Virus record (IMG/VR): IMGVR_UViG_3300037205_000062
Span: 1 to 64,000 of that record
From: a virus
DNA length: 64,000 nt
Reading direction: 5' to 3' (one strand)
Under the pieces are notes generated by a model. That model searched no databases and had not been told where the DNA came from. It saw only the letters and a list, made by a program, of their open reading frames with translations. Below, one piece after another: positions 6,870 to 14,858 of the stretch (its first letter is position 1; every line of letters begins with the position of its first letter). The translations under genes were made by a program, and so were the position numbers.

Positions 6870-6890
6870 GACTTTTGTTATACTAGTCAC

Positions 6891-7610
6891 ATGAAAAATA
6901 AACATAATAGTACGAAGGATAATTCCTTGCGTATTGAACAGCGCGATAAAATTGCGCAACCATTTGAAATTCGCCCGTTTAAATGGACAGAAAAACAACA
7001 AAAACTTATTGATGTTGTTTTGGATAAAACCTCTCAAGTAATTTTTATTAAATCTCCTCCTGGGACTGGTAAGACACTGCTTTCAGTTTATTGTTCCTTA
7101 GTTCTTCTTAATAAGAAGTCCTTAAGTGAAGTTTTGTTCGTGAGAAACCCTATTGAAAGTTGCTCAAAAAGCATAGGTTTTTTACCAGCCGAAAAAGAAT
7201 CTAAACTTGATGTATATGCCACCCCTTTATATGATCATTTAATAGAACTACTGGACAAACCCACTCAAGAAAAACTATTAAAAGATGAACGTATTAAAAT
7301 TGATAGTGTAGGCTTTCTTAAGGGAGTTACCTTTCATAATAAAGCTATTATTTGCGACGAAGCTGAAGACCTAAACCTAAATGAACTAAGACTTATTTTG
7401 GGACGCTTGGGAAGGTTTTCCAAGCTTTTTATTATCGGCGACGAACATCAATCAAATATTAAGGATAGTGCCTTCTTAAAAATCTTTAATCTTTTTAGTA
7501 CGGAAAGAGCTAAAGAACAAGGAATTTATACCTTTGAATTTACTTCGGATGATTGTATGAGAAATAATATAATGAAGTTTATCTTGGGAGAATTAGATAA
7601 GCTAAAATAA
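6891..7610 (+). CDS. phoH: PhoH-like ATPase
   Basis: This 239-residue protein belongs to the PhoH family of P-loop ATPases, common in phages and thought to act on RNA or in the host stress response; its phage role is unproven. Walker A is SPPGTGKT (residues 55-62). The family segment RNPIES...IGFLPAEKESKLD runs over residues 85-107. Walker B is IICDEAED (153-160) and the sensor-like GDEHQ is at 183-187. TATACT (6879-6884) lies 6 nt before the ATG, so a leaderless transcript is likely. It is followed 5 nt later by a small unknown gene. Confidence 0.9.
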   Translation: MKNKHNSTKDNSLRIEQRDKIAQPFEIRPFKWTEKQQKLIDVVLDKTSQVIFIKSPPGTGKTLLSVYCSLVLLNKKSLSEVLFVRNPIESCSKSIGFLPAEKESKLDVYATPLYDHLIELLDKPTQEKLLKDERIKIDSVGFLKGVTFHNKAIICDEAEDLNLNELRLILGRLGRFSKLFIIGDEHQSNIKDSAFLKIFNLFSTERAKEQGIYTFEFTSDDCMRNNIMKFILGELDKLK

Positions 7611-7615
7611 AAAAA

Positions 7616-7840
7616 ATGAACATATTAAAAGTAAAAATTTATGATTGTGATCATCCAAAATACTATTTTTGGATATTTGGAAATATAAAACCGCAAGGTA
7701 TCGTAGATATGAATGAAGATGTATATCTAAAACGTCCTTATGCCAATGTTCCTGATTACGCAAAACACTATCTTACTAAGACACAAATGAACAAATTAAA
7801 ATTTAATGATGATACTTTAATTTGGATGGAATCAGTTTAA
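7616..7840 (+). CDS. Small protein, unknown function
   Basis: This 74-residue protein, starting MNILKVKIYDCDHPKYYFWI, is unrecognised. The aromatic N-terminal half looks beta-rich; the second half has RPYANVPDYAKHYL. It lies 5 nt after PhoH and is probably in the same transcript. Its stop overlaps the stop of the minus-strand gene at 7837-8298. Confidence 0.6.
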   Translation: MNILKVKIYDCDHPKYYFWIFGNIKPQGIVDMNEDVYLKRPYANVPDYAKHYLTKTQMNKLKFNDDTLIWMESV

Positions 7841-8298
7841 ACCATTTTAACATTTAATATTTTCGTAATGTAATCAAGTGCTCTATAAATAGTCGGTTTA
7901 CCCTTGTGTATAAATACGACCCATTGAATATTCGAGTTATATACTTTGCGGCAAAAATCTAAATAATCTTTTAAGTTTTTACTAACGGCAAAATCTATTA
8001 CAATAGCATTATAGTCTGGCGCGGGAGATTGGAAGCTATATTTTTTAATTGATTCTATGGGATTTTTCTCATCTTCCATTTTTATATAATTAAATAAAAT
8101 GGACGCATTTTCATCACTATATGAAAACCCATTATATTTATGAAATAGGTCGCCGCAATATTGAAGTCTTTCTTTTAAGTTATTTTTATTAAAAATAAAT
8201 GGGCTATTGGGATGATTAATAATTAGCATCTTTTGTATTTTTATAAAAAAGTCTATCTTTTCTTGCTTTGATAATTTTTGGAATGGCTGTAACAACAT
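7837..8298 (-). CDS. Minus-strand protein of unknown function
   Basis: This 153-residue protein is one of only three minus-strand genes in the window. The N-terminal half is helical and charged (QPFQKLSKQEKIDFFIKIQK). The second half has alternating hydrophobic strands (YNAIVIDFAV, IQWVVFIHKG), suggesting an alpha/beta fold. No motif is decisive. TATAAT-like sequence lies directly upstream on its strand, and an (ATT)8 tract lies a little further out, in the divergent gap with the 8389 gene. Its last codons overlap the preceding + gene by 4 nt. Confidence 0.6.
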   Translation of the reverse strand: MLLQPFQKLSKQEKIDFFIKIQKMLIINHPNSPFIFNKNNLKERLQYCGDLFHKYNGFSYSDENASILFNYIKMEDEKNPIESIKKYSFQSPAPDYNAIVIDFAVSKNLKDYLDFCRKVYNSNIQWVVFIHKGKPTIYRALDYITKILNVKMV

Positions 8299-8316
8299 AT
8301 TATTATAATGATTACT

Positions 8317-8340
8317 ATTATTATTATTATTATTATTATT
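8317..8340. repeat. (ATT)8 microsatellite
   Basis: Eight perfect ATT units lie in the divergent gap between the minus-strand gene (start 8298) and the zinc-ribbon gene (start 8389). Slippage could alter promoter spacing for either gene; this is inference. Confidence 0.7.
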
Positions 8341-8360
8341 AATTTATTATAGAAAAAAGA

Positions 8361-8367
8361 GTGTAAG
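8361..8367 (+). promoter_or_regulatory. Late motif GTGTAAG
   Basis: A variant of the recurring GTGTAAT element, 28 nt before the ATG of the zinc-ribbon gene. It stands at the head of the sigma-terminase gene run. Confidence 0.5.
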
Positions 8368-8388
8368 ACACATAATATATATTTACAT

Positions 8389-8799
8389 ATGCCCTCATAT
8401 TGTCATAACTGTGGAAAAAAAATGGAACCGATTTGGCGCACATGCCCATTCTGTTCAACTTCATTAGCCTCCCTAAATGAAAGTCCTAAAAACCATAGGA
8501 CACATAATAATAGTCATCAAGAAGCAACTATTGTTGCCGTAGGAGAAGATGATGAAGATTCTAACTATTTAGATCATATTAATAAATTTACGCCTCGCAT
8601 AGATGGTTTACTAGTTGAATTTCAAAAACCTCAATTAAAAGAATCCCTTAGTAATCTCATTAATAATCCTATGGCACCCCCTCCTCCCATTATTCCCAAC
8701 CCTAACGTTCCTCAAAGATCAAAAGAGGAAATATTAAGAGAATTTAAACAAGAAGCTGGGACTCCAGCCCAAAGACTTAATAATGAAGTAAACGGGTAA
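8389..8799 (+). CDS. Zinc-ribbon protein
   Basis: This 136-residue protein has a classical N-terminal zinc ribbon, with Cys5/Cys8 and Cys19/Cys22 (CHNCG...CPFC). An acidic linker (residues 55-63) and a Pro-rich section (MAPPPPIIPNPNVP, about residues 94-107) follow, then a helical C-terminus. Such small ribbons usually mediate protein or nucleic-acid contacts. Placed directly before the sigma-like gene, it could be a transcription partner; that is inference. The start is the first ATG after the GTGTAAG motif. Confidence 0.65.
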   Translation: MPSYCHNCGKKMEPIWRTCPFCSTSLASLNESPKNHRTHNNSHQEATIVAVGEDDEDSNYLDHINKFTPRIDGLLVEFQKPQLKESLSNLINNPMAPPPPIIPNPNVPQRSKEEILREFKQEAGTPAQRLNNEVNG

Positions 8800-8828
8800 T
8801 AGTAGTAGTAGCATTAAAGTATAGCAGT

Positions 8829-9512
8829 ATGTCTAAAGACCTAAAAACTTTTCAAGATTATTATCCAATTATCTTAGAAGAAGTACAAAAAAGAAAAAAT
8901 AAATGGACATTGACTAGCGTTCAATCTATGTCCTATGAAGACGTACAACAAATAATTTTATTACATATTTGGCGCAAATTCCATTTGTTTGATCAAACTA
9001 AACCTATACAACCTTGGCTCAATATTATTATTTCCCATCAAATAAAGAATATTATTAGAAATGTATATAGTAATTTTTCAAGACCTTGCCTTAAATGTTA
9101 CGCGGCTATAGATAATAATGGATGTAAAATTTATGGAGAACAATGTTCTACGTGCCCTTTGTACGCCTATTGGAAGAAAAGAAAAGAACCCGCGACTAAT
9201 ATTAAAATGCCTGTTTCTATTGAAAATCATGTTGATGAAGTAAGAAGTATTTTTGATAATGGTTCTAATTTATTTAATGATATTGAAAAGGCTCATGTGG
9301 CTATGAAAAAAATTTTAAAACCAATTGAATACAAAATTTATGAAGGGTTATTTATAAGACAAGAAGATGAGGCTACAGTAGCTAAAAAACTCGGTTATAT
9401 AAGTAACGAGCGTGGACGTGCCCCTGGATATAAACAGGTGAAAAATATTCGCAAAAGCATACTAATAAAATTTAAAAAAGCACTTAAGGAAGGCCTAATT
9501 GATATTTTTTGA
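8829..9512 (+). CDS. Phage sigma-like factor with Cys cluster
   Basis: This 227-residue protein has a sigma-70 region-2-like segment (SYEDVQQIILLHIWRKFHLF, then IQPWLNIIISHQIKNIIRN, residues 36-78). An insertion carries CLKC (87-90), Cys99 and CSTC (106-109), a probable zinc site. The C-terminal region resembles a region-4 helix-turn-helix (DEATVAKKLGY...YKQVKNIRKS, about 170-210). It is likely the factor that directs host RNA polymerase to late promoters, comparable in role to T4 gp55 or SPO1 late sigma. The GTGTAA motifs upstream of virion genes are candidate targets. It overlaps or abuts the next gene. Confidence 0.7.
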   Translation: MSKDLKTFQDYYPIILEEVQKRKNKWTLTSVQSMSYEDVQQIILLHIWRKFHLFDQTKPIQPWLNIIISHQIKNIIRNVYSNFSRPCLKCYAAIDNNGCKIYGEQCSTCPLYAYWKKRKEPATNIKMPVSIENHVDEVRSIFDNGSNLFNDIEKAHVAMKKILKPIEYKIYEGLFIRQEDEATVAKKLGYISNERGRAPGYKQVKNIRKSILIKFKKALKEGLIDIF

Positions 9513-9517
9513 CAAAT

Positions 9518-10603
9518 ATGCCGCTAACTCAAGAACAACAAGATTTAATTATTAGTACATGGAATAAAAGCGAAACCCCATCATTAAAAGAATTAGTATT
9601 ATTAATTTGTGGAGAGGGGATAGATGGTCGTTCGGAATGTGGTCGAGAAATAAAGGCGTTTTTAGCTACTAGAAATCTTCGCGCAAAAGCGTCTTCCGAC
9701 AAAGAAAGTAAAATTGAACAAATTACCTTAACGGATGAACATAAATTATACATCGTCAATAATATTGCTAATAATTCTTCATTAGAAATTGCGCGCACAC
9801 TTTTTAATAATAAAAATCTCACTAATCTTAATGCGGAAACTAGAGTCGTAAGTGAATATGTAAAATCTCTTAATACCAAAGTAATTTATGGTGGCAAAGA
9901 AGCCGCAGAAGAAATTCCTAGCGGCGAATATGAACCACCCAAAAGTTTAGATAAAGCTCTTAAAAAAATTAATGAATATGTTAATTTTGTTAATGGCACC
10001 CAAAACTTAAATGCCCAACAAAAAAAGAATGTAGAAAAACTTATTGAATACCTACATACTTATAGATTTATTAGATTGATGAATACTTTTGAATCTCAAT
10101 ATGATAGAAAAAGCTGCGAAGATGCTTTTATACGTTATACTTATGATAAGCCAGATTTGACGCAAGAAGAAATTGATCAATATATTGAATTAGCTAGTGA
10201 AATTGTTCATGGTATTAGCGTAAAAAGAAGAATGGAGAAGTTAGGCAAACAACAAGATAATATCACGGCTAATGACGCGGATTCACAAAAATATTCTATG
10301 GGGCTTGTTGAAGCTATTGGTAAAGCAAGTACAGAATATCATCAGTGTAGAGATAGACAAAAAAAATTATTAGAAGCTTTGATACAAAAAAGAAGCGCCC
10401 GATTAGATTCTCAAATACAAGAAAGTGCGAGTATTTTAAATTTAGTTCAGATGTGGCGCAATGAAGAAGAGAGGAAAGAGTTATTAAAAATTGCCGAACT
10501 TGAACAAAAAAGTATTGAGGATGAAGTAGAGAGAATTAGTTCTGTATCGGAAATTAAATTACGTCTCCTCGGTTTAAGTAAACAACAAATATTAAATGGA
10601 TAA
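9518..10603 (+). CDS. Unknown helical protein between sigma and terminase
   Basis: The protein is about 361 residues and mostly helical. The N-terminal third holds two similar segments, LTQEQQDLIISTWNKSE with GRSECGREIKAFLATRNL and LTDEHKLYIVNNIANNSSLE with NAETRVVSEYVKSLN. They look like duplicated small helical, DNA-binding-like domains. A long charged coiled-coil-like C-terminus follows (EEERKELLKIAELEQKSIED). Position before TerL could suit a small terminase, but no signature proves it. A TTG at 9509 overlapping the preceding stop is an alternative start. It overlaps the nuclease gene by 8 nt, so the run is translationally coupled. Confidence 0.6.
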   Translation: MPLTQEQQDLIISTWNKSETPSLKELVLLICGEGIDGRSECGREIKAFLATRNLRAKASSDKESKIEQITLTDEHKLYIVNNIANNSSLEIARTLFNNKNLTNLNAETRVVSEYVKSLNTKVIYGGKEAAEEIPSGEYEPPKSLDKALKKINEYVNFVNGTQNLNAQQKKNVEKLIEYLHTYRFIRLMNTFESQYDRKSCEDAFIRYTYDKPDLTQEEIDQYIELASEIVHGISVKRRMEKLGKQQDNITANDADSQKYSMGLVEAIGKASTEYHQCRDRQKKLLEALIQKRSARLDSQIQESASILNLVQMWRNEEERKELLKIAELEQKSIEDEVERISSVSEIKLRLLGLSKQQILNG

Positions 10604-11360
10604 TAACGATAATAAAGAAAATTTTTTAGATTGGATGAAAAAGGTTTCTAAAGATGAAATTAAAACATCATTTATGGAATGGTTAATAGCTCGTCAAGAA
10701 GATAAAAGACTAGTTTATTCTTTAGGACAAGTTGAGCTACGTTCACTTAAAATGCCAGGAATTAATTATTTAAATAATTTATTTGGAAATTATTATGAAG
10801 AATGTAAAGGGTTACAATTTATTAATAAGTATGAGGATTTTAATAAGTGGGGAAAACAAATAGAATTAGATAAAAGAAGAGTAATATATTGTGATAGTCG
10901 AGAACAGAATACTTTGTGTTTTAAAAATACAAAAAGCTTAAGAAAAAAATTAGATTTTGGTGACTACGCTTTCAGTGACGCTCTTTGGAGCGGCAATGTA
11001 GTGATAGAAAGGAAAAGTTTAAATGATCTAATTGGAACTTTATTTTCTGGTTATGATAGGTTTATTAGAGAAATAGAACGCGCGAAAAATGACGACGCTT
11101 GCCTTGTCATTTTAGTAGAATGTAATTTGTCAGATTCTATTGATTATAGAAATAGAAAAACCTTGAATTATCATATAACTATTCCCCCAGAGGTAATTTT
11201 TCATAAAGTCAGAAATCTAATACAACAGTACTCTCATATACAATTTCTTTTCGTTCATTCGCATAATAAAGCGGCAGAAATAGTAGAAAAACTATTTAGT
11301 TTGGGTAGTCAAATTAAAAAATACGATTTACAATTGTTGTATGACTTAAATAAGATATAA
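10596..11360 (+). CDS. ERCC4/XPF-type nuclease
   Basis: This 254-residue protein has the ERCC4 nuclease signature: DSREQ (residues 100-104), GDY (122-124) and IERKSLNDL (137-145), matching the D...GDx(n)ERKxxxD catalytic pattern. The N-terminal 90 residues are a separate helical domain. Enzymes of this fold cut branched or flap DNA. Directly upstream of the terminase, it may trim or resolve replicating DNA before packaging; this is inference. It overlaps the previous gene by 8 nt, and the terminase gene starts 4 nt after its stop. Confidence 0.8.
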   Translation: MDNNDNKENFLDWMKKVSKDEIKTSFMEWLIARQEDKRLVYSLGQVELRSLKMPGINYLNNLFGNYYEECKGLQFINKYEDFNKWGKQIELDKRRVIYCDSREQNTLCFKNTKSLRKKLDFGDYAFSDALWSGNVVIERKSLNDLIGTLFSGYDRFIREIERAKNDDACLVILVECNLSDSIDYRNRKTLNYHITIPPEVIFHKVRNLIQQYSHIQFLFVHSHNKAAEIVEKLFSLGSQIKKYDLQLLYDLNKI

Positions 11361-11363
11361 TTT

Positions 11364-14300
11364 ATGTGGCACGATCCTTTTGAGAAAAGCAATATTATAA
11401 TTCCTAACGTAAATGATGAACTTGCGAAGTTAGTGGGAGAATTATCTGATGATGAAGCTAGAATTACTTTAGCTAAATTTTTATACAAAAATTTAGGCTT
11501 CACTGTGGAGTTGTTAACGGGAATGAAGTTATATCCAGATCAAATTATTAATATAAAAGGTATATTAGAAAGTAACTATTCTCTTTGCGTTTGGGGACGT
11601 GGTATGGGAAAATGCGAATTATATCACAGCGATACACAATTAGTTACTAAAAGATTTGGCTTAATCTCTTTGACCAAATTATTTCCAAATGTAGATTTTT
11701 CCAAACATGATGAATGGGTTGAGATTCCAGAAACAGAACTTTGGAATGGAACAAAATGGGTAAAAATAAATAAAATTTTAATTCAGCAAAAAATACCATC
11801 AACTAGAATAACTACTTCTAATGGATATTCATTGGCTGGTTCTAATAAACATTTAGTTAAGGTATGGGATAAACAAAAATGTGAAGTAGTATGGAAAAGA
11901 TATTATGAATTAAATACTGATGATTATATATGTATAAGTAGAAACAAAAATTCTCTTGATATATTAAACATTCCTACATCTTCACAAGATGTTAAGGAGG
12001 CATATTTAATTGGTTTGTTATTAGGAGATGGTTGTCTTAGAAAAAATAGTTTTTCTATCGTTTCTGCTGATGAGGAAATATTAACTTTTATAGAGACTTT
12101 TAAAGTTGGGAAAAGAATTAAAGACAAACGCAGCAAGGCGATAAATATTAATTTGAGTAATGAATTAAAAGAATATTTATTGAATAAATATAATATAAAA
12201 ATTTGTTTATCCCATGACAAGGAAATCCCTCAATATATTCTTGAGAGTAAATCTTTAATAAAATCGTGTTTACAGGGATTGTTTGACACCGATGGATGTT
12301 CGTATAATAACTGTCTTGGAATTCAATATAGTTCGACATCAATACATTTAATTAAACAAATTCATAATTTACTTAGTTTATTTGGTATTATTGGTGCTAT
12401 TAAAGAAAAGAAGACAAAATCTATTTTTGGCAAAGCGTGGGTTATAAACATCTTTGGAGATAATGTTATTAAATTTTATAATGAAATAGGTTTTAAATTA
12501 ACTAGGAAAACAAATAATATAAAAGAAAATTTATCTAATATTACTAATACAAATAAAGATATTGTGCCAGGAATAAAAGAATACTGCCAAAAGTATATCA
12601 AATCTAATATTCGTTTACCAAAAATTCTATCTGATGAATGGAGAAATAAAATAAGAAGAAAAAATAATCAAATAAACATTTCGTATAATACTCTTAAAAA
12701 ATATAAAGATTTTTTTGTAAAGGCGGGATTGAATCAAACAGAAATACAAAAAATCGACAATATTATTGAGGAAAATTTCTTTTTTGATAAAGTAAAATCT
12801 ATTGAAGAACTTGGACAACAAGATTGTATTGATTTTAACGTGCCAGATGGTCAACATTATTGGTCTAATTGTTTTATTTCCCACAATACTTCTATAGCGG
12901 CTTTAGTAGCAGTTTTGCTATGTATATTTAAACCTAAAACAAATATTTTGATTTGTGGTCCCACTTTTAGAACTAGTAGATTTATATTCAATTATATAGA
13001 AAAAATAGTTGAAAGTAGAGAGGGCAAAATGCTTGCAGCGTGCTTGGGTACAAAAAGTAAAAGAAACGATCAATTTGAATGGAAGATAAATGATGGTAGT
13101 ATTGTAGCCATCCCATTGAATGGTGAAAAAATTCGTGGTTTTCGTGCTAATGTTTTAATTATTGATGAATTCCTTTTAATGCAGCAAGACTTAGTAGAAA
13201 GAGTTTTAATGCCTTATCTTATTGTGCCACAAGATTTAAAAAAGAGACAAAAAATTAGAGCCATAGAAGATAATTTAATTAAAAAGGGTATTATAACCGA
13301 AGAACAGAGAACTAAACCAGTTAATAACGCTAAATTAATAGGATTATCTTCCGCTAGTTTTACGTGTGAATATCTTTATAGAACTTACCAAGATTATATC
13401 AATCAAATTTATAATCCATCTCAATCAGAAGACGCTGGTAAATATTTTGTAAGTCAAATGTCGTGGGATAGTATAAAAGACATTAGCGACCGAATAGATA
13501 AAACAGTTATTGAACAAGCTCAAAGTAATCAAGCGAATCTTGCTAGTTTTAAAAGAGAATACGGGGCCACATTTGTAGATGGTTCAGATGGATATTTCTC
13601 AATGAATAAAATGTTAGCGTGTTCAATTAAAGATGGGGAAGAACCAACCCAACTTCTTAAAGGGGCAAAAAATAAAAAATATCTATTATCAATTGATCCA
13701 AATCTCTCTGGTTCAGAAACTTCTGATCATTTTGCTATGTGTGTTTTAGAGTTAGATGAAACAAAGGAAAAGAAATGTACTGGTACCGTAGTTCATCAAT
13801 ATGCTAAGGCGGGTAAAGACCTAAAAGATCATATTGCTTACTTTTTTTATATTTTTACACATTTTAATATTGAAATAATTATTATAGATAATGCTGGTTA
13901 TCAATTTATTGAATCCGCAAATGAAAGCGAAGCATTTAGAAGCTCAAATATTAATATAAAAATTTTTGAATTTGCCGCCGAAAAGGATGGAGAAGAATAT
14001 GTTCAACAATTAAGAGAGGCGAGAAAAGGTTATAATAAACAAATACAAAGAATTGCTTTTACACAAGTTTTTACTACCGATTTTATAACTAAATCTAATG
14101 AATGGTTACAAGGATGTATAGATTTTAAGAGAGTTTGGTTCAGTAGTCCTATTAAAGCTAATCAAGATTCATTTGATAAAGCTATTCAAGTTAAACTTAA
14201 TGATAATTTAATAGATGATAAATTAGATACTGGCGAAAGTGCTATTGGATATTTTATTGATAATCAAGATACATTGATGAAGCAACTTAGATACGAATGT

Positions 14301-14504
14301 AGCGCAATTGAAGTCACTGTCAATTCTAAAGGAGTACAAACATTTGATTTACCGCAAGTTATAAAACGCGACCAAAGCGCCTCCAGAATGCGCCGTGATA
14401 GTTATACCGCGCTTCTTTTAGCTGCTTGGGGTATGAAAGCTTATAATGATTTATTAAACACTTCAGTAGAACAGTATGAAACATTTGAACCCTTTGTTGT
14501 ATAA
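11364..14504 (+). CDS. terL: Terminase large subunit, intein-containing
   Basis: The precursor is 1,046 residues; removing the 425-residue intein leaves 621, normal for TerL. It packages DNA into the prohead with an ATPase motor and a nuclease. Joined exteins restore a Walker A-like GRGMGKTS (residues 78-83 plus T509). Walker B is VLIIDEF (about 596-602). The nuclease domain shows LLSIDPN (about 773-779) and IIIIDNAGYQ (about 837-846) as acidic strands. The P-loop is unusable until the intein splices out. A TATAAT-like box just before the ATG overlaps the end of the nuclease gene. A GTGTAAT motif follows its stop. Confidence 0.93.
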   Translation: MWHDPFEKSNIIIPNVNDELAKLVGELSDDEARITLAKFLYKNLGFTVELLTGMKLYPDQIINIKGILESNYSLCVWGRGMGKCELYHSDTQLVTKRFGLISLTKLFPNVDFSKHDEWVEIPETELWNGTKWVKINKILIQQKIPSTRITTSNGYSLAGSNKHLVKVWDKQKCEVVWKRYYELNTDDYICISRNKNSLDILNIPTSSQDVKEAYLIGLLLGDGCLRKNSFSIVSADEEILTFIETFKVGKRIKDKRSKAININLSNELKEYLLNKYNIKICLSHDKEIPQYILESKSLIKSCLQGLFDTDGCSYNNCLGIQYSSTSIHLIKQIHNLLSLFGIIGAIKEKKTKSIFGKAWVINIFGDNVIKFYNEIGFKLTRKTNNIKENLSNITNTNKDIVPGIKEYCQKYIKSNIRLPKILSDEWRNKIRRKNNQINISYNTLKKYKDFFVKAGLNQTEIQKIDNIIEENFFFDKVKSIEELGQQDCIDFNVPDGQHYWSNCFISHNTSIAALVAVLLCIFKPKTNILICGPTFRTSRFIFNYIEKIVESREGKMLAACLGTKSKRNDQFEWKINDGSIVAIPLNGEKIRGFRANVLIIDEFLLMQQDLVERVLMPYLIVPQDLKKRQKIRAIEDNLIKKGIITEEQRTKPVNNAKLIGLSSASFTCEYLYRTYQDYINQIYNPSQSEDAGKYFVSQMSWDSIKDISDRIDKTVIEQAQSNQANLASFKREYGATFVDGSDGYFSMNKMLACSIKDGEEPTQLLKGAKNKKYLLSIDPNLSGSETSDHFAMCVLELDETKEKKCTGTVVHQYAKAGKDLKDHIAYFFYIFTHFNIEIIIIDNAGYQFIESANESEAFRSSNINIKIFEFAAEKDGEEYVQQLREARKGYNKQIQRIAFTQVFTTDFITKSNEWLQGCIDFKRVWFSSPIKANQDSFDKAIQVKLNDNLIDDKLDTGESAIGYFIDNQDTLMKQLRYECSAIEVTVNSKGVQTFDLPQVIKRDQSASRMRRDSYTALLLAAWGMKAYNDLLNTSVEQYETFEPFVV
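11613..12887 (+). mobile_element. LAGLIDADG intein in the TerL Walker A loop
   Basis: The 425-residue insertion begins at Cys84 (CELYHSDTQL) and ends SHN508 before Thr509, the standard intein ends (Cys1, penultimate His, terminal Asn, +1 Thr). Block B is visible as GSNKHLVKV. Two LAGLIDADG-type motifs of a homing endonuclease are seen: YLIGLLLGDGCL (about residues 214-225) and CLQGLFDTDGCS (about 302-313). The ends and both endonuclease motifs look intact, so splicing and homing are likely active. The insertion point, within GK|T of a P-loop, is a classic intein site. Codon use is even more AT-rich than the flanking exteins. Confidence 0.92.
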
Positions 14505-14507
14505 AAA

Positions 14508-14514
14508 GTGTAAT
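14508..14514 (+). promoter_or_regulatory. Late motif GTGTAAT
   Basis: Lies just after the terminase stop and 27 nt before the ATG at 14535. It would drive the HNH relic and the collagen-like gene. Confidence 0.55.
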
Positions 14515-14534
14515 TAATTTTATTAATAAGGTAT

Positions 14535-14858
14535 ATGGCATATCATAAATGGACACAAGAAGAACAGGATTTTTTAATTAAATATTATCCTACTTATAGA
14601 GGAAAATATTGTTCTCAAAAATTAAATATGTCTTGGAGACAAATCAATTCCAAAGCAGCTCTAATGAATTTAAAAATACAAGACGAGGAAGGTTATATAA
14701 TTTGCTCTAAATGTTATAATAAAAAACTAAATTCTGAATTTTATATAGATAAAAGATATGATATATCATTTAGGATTTGTAAGGAATGTTTTCATTACAC
14801 AAATCTTCAACCCTTATGGGCACAAGATAATTTAAAGAAAAGGGATAAAATAATATGA
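14535..14858 (+). pseudogene. HNH endonuclease with its catalytic core deleted
   Basis: The 107-residue product keeps a Myb/SANT-like DNA-binding N-terminus (WTQEEQDFLIKYYP...), a zinc-binding CSKC...CKEC pair, and the typical HNH-protein tail HYTNLQPLWAQDNLKKRDK. The central HNH core, which normally lies between the second CxxC and HYTNLQPLW, is missing. Cys-Phe runs straight into His-Tyr-Thr. It is probably an internally deleted endonuclease that kept its frame, so the short protein may still be made and bind DNA. Its last four bases overlap the next start codon (ATGA). A related fragment lies at 6594-6659. Confidence 0.65.
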
